Assembly: GCA_003501565.1 (NCBI GenBank)
Contig: DNPC01000875.1
Span: 1 to 12,190 of the forward strand
Length of the DNA: 12,190 nt
DNA from: Planctomycetaceae bacterium
Lineage (GTDB): Bacteria; Planctomycetota; Planctomycetia; Pirellulales; Pirellulaceae
Direction: 5' to 3'
The translations under genes were made by a program, and so were the position numbers. Of this stretch, positions 7,847 to 12,190 are shown piece by piece. Numbering within the stretch: position 1 is the first letter of the stretch; every line of letters starts with the position of its first letter. Under the pieces are notes generated by a model that worked only from the letters and a program-made list of their open reading frames with translations, was not told the origin of the DNA and did no database searches.

Positions 7847-7918
7847 AGGCTGCAGTGCGACTTGTAGTGATAAGGCAAAATCGTAATAGCTAACTTTGGG
7901 GGGTGATGGGTTTTTGGC

Positions 7919-7947
7919 TTGACTCTGAACCTGCTCAGCAAATAATC
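7919..7947 (+). promoter_or_regulatory. Candidate sigma-70 promoter for the split metH genes
   Basis: TTGACT (7919-7924) is a close match to the -35 consensus. AATAAT or ATAATC begins 16-17 bases later (7941/7942), a plausible -10. Transcription would start near 7952-7955, just where a perfect palindrome CATCCGGATG lies, giving an untranslated leader of roughly 260 bases before metH. Confidence 0.4.
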
Positions 7948-7950
7948 TAT

Positions 7951-7960
7951 CATCCGGATG
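7951..7960. promoter_or_regulatory. Perfect palindrome CATCCGGATG at the presumed transcription start
   Basis: This ten-base perfect palindrome lies four bases after the candidate -10 element. The position would suit a repressor operator. It is short enough to occur by chance, so confidence is low. Confidence 0.25.
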
Positions 7961-8213
7961 AACGGATGGAGTTCGGTTTCCCCGCGGCAATGTGAATGAT
8001 TCGAAGCCAACTCAGCATCGCAAGCGGTCCCTCCAAGGACGTATTTTCGCCCTCGATGGTGCGACTGGGACGTCAGTACGCGTCTTGTCGTGTTGGGTTT
8101 TCGGAATCCTGATCGAACGATGGCAAGGAATCAAATCGCTTCGTGCCTGCCGCAAAGTACCCGTCGTTCTGGACGATAAGATCACCGCCAACGAAAAAGG
8201 ATGATTTATCATC

Positions 8214-9293
8214 ATGTTGCCCCACAACAAACCAATGAGTAAAGCAGGAGAGGCTTTGGAAGCCTTGATGCGGGAACGCATCGTGCTTTTGGATGGTGCG
8301 ATGGGAACGATGATCCAGCAACACAAGCTGAAGGAGCAGGATTTTCGGAATGATTCGTTGTCGAACGTTGAGGTCGAACTGAAAGGGAACAACGATCTGC
8401 TGAGTATTACTCGGCCAGACATTATCGCGGATATTCACCGCGAATATTTCCAGGCGGGCTCAGACATTGTGGAGACGAATACGTTTTCTGGGACGACGAT
8501 AGCGCAGGCTGATTACAAACTGGAACATCGAGTCCGAGATATCAACATTGAGTCGGCGAGGCTGGCCAAGCGTGTAGCCAAGGAGGAATCAGAACGGCAA
8601 GAGCGCCCTTTGTGGGTTGCAGGTGCGATGGGGCCGACTAACCGAACCGCATCGTTGTCACCCGATGTCAGTCGGCCGGAGTACCGGGCAACCAGTTATG
8701 ACGAGTTGAAGCAGGCTTATTACGATCAGGCCGAAGCACTGGTGGAAGCCGGTGTCGATATTCTGATGCCTGAAACGGTATTCGACACATTGAACTTAAA
8801 AGCAGCAATCCATGCGCTTGAGGACTTGTTTGACACGCTGGACGAACGCTTGCCAGTGATTTTGTCGCTCACGATTACCGACCAGTCCGGTCGAACGTTG
8901 TCGGGGCAGACGCCCGAGGCAGCGTGGAATTCAATCAGACACGCCAAGCCAACTTGCGTCGGTTTGAACTGTGCGTTGGGAGCTGATCTTATGCTCCCGT
9001 ACCTGCAAGAGTTGTCGAGAGTTGCAGACACTTTCGTGCACGTGTATCCCAATGCGGGCTTGCCGAATCCCTTGAGCAAAACGGGTTACGATGAAACGCC
9101 GGAGGACACGTCGCGTGCTCTGGCAGGCTTTGCAGACGAAGGGCTCGTCAATGTGGTTGGGGGATGTTGTGGGACAACTCCCGGGCACATCAAAGCGATT
9201 CGGGAACGAATGAGTGAGTTCGCTCCCCGCGAGATACCGGAACCGGAAAAAGCCCTTCGTCTGAGCGGTTTAGAACCTATGAATTTCTCTTAG
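8214..9293 (+). CDS. metH: Cobalamin-dependent methionine synthase, homocysteine-binding (zinc) subunit
   Basis: This 359-residue protein matches the first domain of MetH, which activates homocysteine on zinc for methylation. It has ERIVLLDGAMGTMIQ (about 21-35), LKGNNDLL (57-63), ETNTFSGTTIAQADY (87-101), GPTNRTASLSPDV (140-152), PETVFDTLN (186-194) and SGRTLSGQT (225-233). The three zinc cysteines are present: Cys253 in GLNCALG, and Cys318-Cys319 in GGCCGTTP. It ends in LRLSGLEPMNFS, which in E. coli MetH is the hinge into the folate domain. It stops there at TAG followed by another TAG. The remaining domains are encoded in the same frame from 9306. The start at 8214 has AAGGA 12 bases upstream, which is long spacing. 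ATG 8235 (MSKAGEAL) aligns better in length with the E. coli N-terminus but has no Shine-Dalgarno. Function alone would require the partner subunit. Confidence 0.9.
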   Translation: MLPHNKPMSKAGEALEALMRERIVLLDGAMGTMIQQHKLKEQDFRNDSLSNVEVELKGNNDLLSITRPDIIADIHREYFQAGSDIVETNTFSGTTIAQADYKLEHRVRDINIESARLAKRVAKEESERQERPLWVAGAMGPTNRTASLSPDVSRPEYRATSYDELKQAYYDQAEALVEAGVDILMPETVFDTLNLKAAIHALEDLFDTLDERLPVILSLTITDQSGRTLSGQTPEAAWNSIRHAKPTCVGLNCALGADLMLPYLQELSRVADTFVHVYPNAGLPNPLSKTGYDETPEDTSRALAGFADEGLVNVVGGCCGTTPGHIKAIRERMSEFAPREIPEPEKALRLSGLEPMNFS

Positions 9294-9294
9294 T

Positions 9295-9300
9295 AGGTGA
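9295..9300 (+). promoter_or_regulatory. Shine-Dalgarno AGGTGA for the second MetH cistron
   Basis: AGGTGA is perfectly complementary to the usual 3' end of 16S rRNA (TCACCT) and lies five bases before ATG 9306. It overlaps the second of the two tandem TAG stops, so a ribosome ending the upstream cistron sits on this site, consistent with translational coupling. It favours ATG 9306 over the GTG at 9297, which overlaps the Shine-Dalgarno itself. Confidence 0.8.
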
Positions 9301-9305
9301 AATGT

Positions 9306-12167
9306 ATGAGCGATGGTAAGTCACCATTCATCCTGGTCGGCGAGCGCGCGAACGTAACCGGTTCGCCGAAGTTCAAGCGGCTCATCAAAGAGGACAACTT
9401 TGAGGAAGCGCTCGGGATCTGTCGGTCGCAGGTCGAAAAAGGTGCTCACGTCATCGATGTCAACTTCGATGAAGGCATGCTCGATGGCGAGGCGTGCATG
9501 ACACGCTTCTTGAATTTGATCGCTTCTGAGCCCGATATCTGTCGTGTGCCGATCATGATCGACAGTTCGAAATGGTCGGTCATCGAAGCTGGCCTAAAGT
9601 GTGTGCAGGGCAAGTGCATCGTCAACTCGATCAGCCTCAAGGGAGGTGAAGACGAGTTCCGCAAGCAGGCGCGGCTGTTGATGCGCTACGGTGCTGCGGT
9701 TGTTGTGATGGCATTTGATGAGAAAGGGCAAGCTGATAGCCAAGAGGGTAAGGTCGAGATCGCTAAGCGCTCCTACCGTATCCTGGTTGATCAAGTCGGG
9801 ATGGATCCCCAGGATATCATCTTCGATCTGAACATCCTCACGGTCGCGACCGGGATGGAGGAGCACAACAACTATGCCGTCAACTTCATCGAAGCAGTCA
9901 GAGATGTGAAGCGGGAATGCCCAGGCGCTAGAACGAGCGGCGGCTTGTCGAACATCTCCTTCTCATTCCGAGGTAACAACCCAGTTCGAGAGGCGATGCA
10001 TGCCGTGTTCCTTCATTTTGCAATGGAGGCCGGCTTGGACATGGCGATCGTCAATCCTGGGCTGTTAATGAAATACGAGGATGTGGACTCCAAGCTGCGT
10101 GACTTGGTCGAGGATGTCATTCTCAACCGAAATGAAGATGCTACTGAGAAGCTGATCGAATTCGCGGAGCGGATCAAGTCTGGCGAAGTAACGCTTGGTG
10201 CTGGTACACCGCAAGAGCGTATTCATGACGCCATGCTTAAGGGCATGGACACTCTGCGAATGCTCTTCAAACGGGCCACAGAAGAAGGCAATCCTGAGAT
10301 CCTCGAGAAGTTTCTCGAAGGAGGCGCTGGGGCCGTTCCGGAAGCTCAAAAAAAAAGTAGTGAAGCGTCCGTTGAAGACTGGCGCAGCGGCTCCGTAGCT
10401 GAGCGGATTACCCACGCTCTAGTGAAAGGCATTACCAGTCACATCGAAGCCGATACTGAGGAGGCACGCCAGAGTTTCGACCGGCCGCTAGAAGTAATCG
10501 AAGGTCCGCTGATGGACGGCATGAAAGTCGTCGGCGAGCTTTTCGGTTCGGGGAAAATGTTCTTGCCTCAGGTGGTGAAGAGTGCGCGCGTCATGAAAAA
10601 GGCGGTGGCGTATTTACTGCCGTTTATGGAAAAGGACAAAGATGAAAGCGCATCAGCGGGGACGTTCGTCATCGCAACGGTAAAGGGTGACGTTCACGAC
10701 ATTGGCAAGAACATCGTTGGCGTTGTACTCGGTTGTAATGGATACAAAGTCATCGACTTGGGTGTGATGTGTGAATGTGACAAAATCCTGGAGGTGGCAG
10801 CTCAAGAGAACGCCGATTTCATCGGTATGTCGGGCCTAATCACGCCCTCCCTGGACGAGATGATTACGAACGTGGCCAAGATGGAGAAACTTGGCCTAAA
10901 GACACCGGTCTTGATCGGTGGAGCGACGACGTCGAAGTTACATACGGCAATTAAGATCGCTCCCCACTATTCAGGCCCCATCCTGCATGTCACAGATGCC
11001 TCGCTTGTCACCGGTGTGTGTAGTGATCTCCTGAATCCCAAAACCAAAGATGCCTTCATTTCCGAACTCAAATCAGAACAAGAAAAGCAGCGTGTAACGT
11101 TCGCTGCTCAGAATGAGAAACGAGAAGACGGCCTTCCACTGGAGGACGCCCGAGGGCTGGCAAAAGTACTCGATTTTTCAGCGATACGCACTCCTGACAA
11201 ATTGGGGCTGGAGTTATTCGAGAAGCTGCCTGCAGCAGAGGTCGCTGAGTACTTTGATTGGTCGCCTTATTTTCATGCGTGGGAGATGAAGGGCATCTTC
11301 CCGAAAATCCTGAGCCATAAAGAGCGTGGGAAGCAGGCCACTGAGCTTTACGACGATGCTTTGCGACTACTGGATGATGTTGTCAGCAATGGTCGCGTTC
11401 ACTTGCGAGCGGTACTGGGCATTTGGCCGGCCAACAGTGTCGGGGATGATGTTGAGGTTTACTCGGATGAATCTCGCGAAGACATTTTGGAGACCTTTCG
11501 TTTTCTTCGGCAGCAGAAAGCAACCAAGGACGGTCGTTGTGCCTGTTTGTCCGACTTCGTTGCGCCCAAGAGCAGCGGGAAAGCCGACTACATGGGCGCT
11601 TTCTGCGTCACCGCGGGAGAGGAAATTGAAGAGTATGCCGCGGAGTTTAAGAAGAAAGGTGACGACTACACGGCCATCATCATACAAACCTTGGCGGATC
11701 GATTTGCAGAAGCTTCAGCGGAGTATTGCCACAAACTGATTCGTGATCGCTGGGAGTATGGTAAGGAAGAGCCTTTCCAATTCGGTGATAGTCTCAAAGC
11801 GCCAAAAGGTGAAAGTCATGAATTCAATGAATGGATGATCAAGGGGAAGTACGAAGGAATCCGGCCTGCACCTGGCTATCCGGCTTGCCCGGATCACACC
11901 GAAAAGGCAACGCTTTGGAAGTTATTGCAAGCAGAGAATCTTATCGGCGTAAGTCTTACGACTAGCTACGCCATGTACCCACCTTCTTCGGTTTCTGGAT
12001 TCTACTTCAGTCACCCGGATAGCTATTACCTGACAATCCGAGATATCGGCAAGGATCAAGTCGAAGACTACGCACTGCGTAAAGAGATGTCGGTCGAAGA
12101 AGTGGAAAAGTGGTTGTCACCGAGCTTGGGGTACGAGCCCCAACGGCTTGAATCCACTGTTTCGTAG
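9306..12167 (+). CDS. metH: Cobalamin-dependent methionine synthase, folate/B12/reactivation subunit
   Basis: This 953-residue protein carries MetH domains 2-4. The methyltetrahydrofolate (pterin) domain is at about 7-290, with LVGERANVTGSPKF, DEGMLDG, PIMIDSSKW, VVMAFDE and SFSFRGNNPVREA. The helical cap is at about 358-450 (IEGPLMDGM, GKMFLPQVVKSARVMK). The B12 domain is at about 452-585, with GDVHDIG whose His464 is the lower cobalt ligand, and SGLITPSLDEM and GGATTSK. The C-terminal reactivation domain, which binds S-adenosylmethionine, is at about 620-953, with RPAPGYPACPDHTEK and SVSGFYFSHPDS. It takes methyl from methyl-THF to cobalamin and then to homocysteine held by the upstream subunit. 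Residues about 293-357 form a linker roughly 50 residues longer than in E. coli, containing a cap-helix-like repeat and an A9 run (10348-10356). The gene ends with tandem stops TAG TGA. The GTG at 9297 is an alternative start adding three residues. Confidence 0.92.
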   Translation: MSDGKSPFILVGERANVTGSPKFKRLIKEDNFEEALGICRSQVEKGAHVIDVNFDEGMLDGEACMTRFLNLIASEPDICRVPIMIDSSKWSVIEAGLKCVQGKCIVNSISLKGGEDEFRKQARLLMRYGAAVVVMAFDEKGQADSQEGKVEIAKRSYRILVDQVGMDPQDIIFDLNILTVATGMEEHNNYAVNFIEAVRDVKRECPGARTSGGLSNISFSFRGNNPVREAMHAVFLHFAMEAGLDMAIVNPGLLMKYEDVDSKLRDLVEDVILNRNEDATEKLIEFAERIKSGEVTLGAGTPQERIHDAMLKGMDTLRMLFKRATEEGNPEILEKFLEGGAGAVPEAQKKSSEASVEDWRSGSVAERITHALVKGITSHIEADTEEARQSFDRPLEVIEGPLMDGMKVVGELFGSGKMFLPQVVKSARVMKKAVAYLLPFMEKDKDESASAGTFVIATVKGDVHDIGKNIVGVVLGCNGYKVIDLGVMCECDKILEVAAQENADFIGMSGLITPSLDEMITNVAKMEKLGLKTPVLIGGATTSKLHTAIKIAPHYSGPILHVTDASLVTGVCSDLLNPKTKDAFISELKSEQEKQRVTFAAQNEKREDGLPLEDARGLAKVLDFSAIRTPDKLGLELFEKLPAAEVAEYFDWSPYFHAWEMKGIFPKILSHKERGKQATELYDDALRLLDDVVSNGRVHLRAVLGIWPANSVGDDVEVYSDESREDILETFRFLRQQKATKDGRCACLSDFVAPKSSGKADYMGAFCVTAGEEIEEYAAEFKKKGDDYTAIIIQTLADRFAEASAEYCHKLIRDRWEYGKEEPFQFGDSLKAPKGESHEFNEWMIKGKYEGIRPAPGYPACPDHTEKATLWKLLQAENLIGVSLTTSYAMYPPSSVSGFYFSHPDSYYLTIRDIGKDQVEDYALRKEMSVEEVEKWLSPSLGYEPQRLESTVS

Positions 12168-12190
12168 TGAGGTTCCCCAAGTTTAGTGGA

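Larger units (their letters stand above)
7592..8213. other. Divergent intergenic region between the minus-strand cassette and split metH
   Basis: This 622-base stretch separates divergent genes. I see no convincing gene in it. An open frame from GTG 7992 to 8204 lacks a Shine-Dalgarno sequence, although it encodes a short stretch (RIFALDGATGT) that echoes the homocysteine-domain start. The region contains a GC-rich hairpin (7748-7764), a CRP-like palindrome (7831-7846), a candidate promoter (7919-7947), a perfect palindrome (7951-7960), and about 250 bases of possible 5' leader before metH. I searched by eye for cobalamin and SAM riboswitch consensus elements and found none. I also found no convincing promoter for the minus-strand genes. 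Confidence 0.55.

Noticed and set aside
7992..8204. Small open frame of 70 codons upstream of metH as a gene
   Set aside because: It starts with GTG without a Shine-Dalgarno, and only a short block resembles a known protein. Kept only as a finding about the echo of the metH start.
7950..8213. Cobalamin or SAM riboswitch before metH
   Set aside because: The long leader and the B12 enzyme make it plausible, but I could not find the B12 box (GCCACTG type), the GGGAA core or SAM-I core elements. A covariance-model search would settle it.
8201..8242. 13-codon upstream frame overlapping the metH start
   Set aside because: The Shine-Dalgarno directly touches its ATG, leaving no usable spacing; likely chance.
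9291..9296. Tandem TAG codons as recoding sites (pyrrolysine or read-through)
   Set aside because: Two adjacent stops followed by a strong Shine-Dalgarno and ATG are better explained by normal termination and re-initiation.

Overview
The window looks like chromosomal DNA of a planctomycete, most likely a Pirellulaceae-type (Rhodopirellula/Blastopirellula-like) organism. This is inferred from moderate GC, a secreted trypsin-like protease fused to many TPRs, an ExeA-type AAA ATPase beside a capsule-kinase-like P-loop protein with a very long disordered tail, and loosely packed genes. No rRNA, tRNA, CRISPR array, integrase or transposase was seen.

Layout. Positions 1-367 are non-coding leader with an imperfect hairpin at 9-32. 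On the + strand, 368-2911 encodes a secreted protein: signal peptide, trypsin/HtrA-like protease with an intact His/Asp/Ser triad, ten TPRs and a C-terminal beta-rich tail. It converges at about 2912-3033 on a three-gene minus-strand set, transcribed from 7591 down to 3034. The first gene (7591-6107) encodes a single-pass membrane protein that is mostly disordered. The second (5959-3956) encodes a 667-residue protein with about 440 disordered residues followed by a MinD/BY-kinase-like P-loop domain. The third (3861-3034) encodes an ExeA/GspA-type AAA ATPase. The set resembles the ATPase plus kinase pair of exopolysaccharide or exosortase loci, but no glycosyltransferase, Wzz or exosortase gene lies in the window, so its substrate is unknown.

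A 622-base divergent intergenic region (7592-8213) holds several palindromes, one CRP-like, and a plausible sigma-70 promoter for the rightward genes. These are a cobalamin-dependent methionine synthase (MetH) split in two cistrons. 8214-9293 encodes the homocysteine/zinc half. 9306-12167 encodes the methyltetrahydrofolate, cap, B12 and reactivation domains. The halves are in the same frame but separated by two consecutive TAG codons, and the second half has its own strong Shine-Dalgarno sequence. The split lies at the hinge between the first two domains of classical MetH. Together the two proteins would catalyse homocysteine + methyl-THF to methionine + THF.

The most notable points are the two-subunit MetH with an approximately 50-residue insertion that appears to repeat the first cap helix, and the kinase-like protein, which has Arg in place of the Walker A Lys and no C-terminal tyrosine cluster, within a three-gene ATPase/membrane-protein cassette of unknown role.
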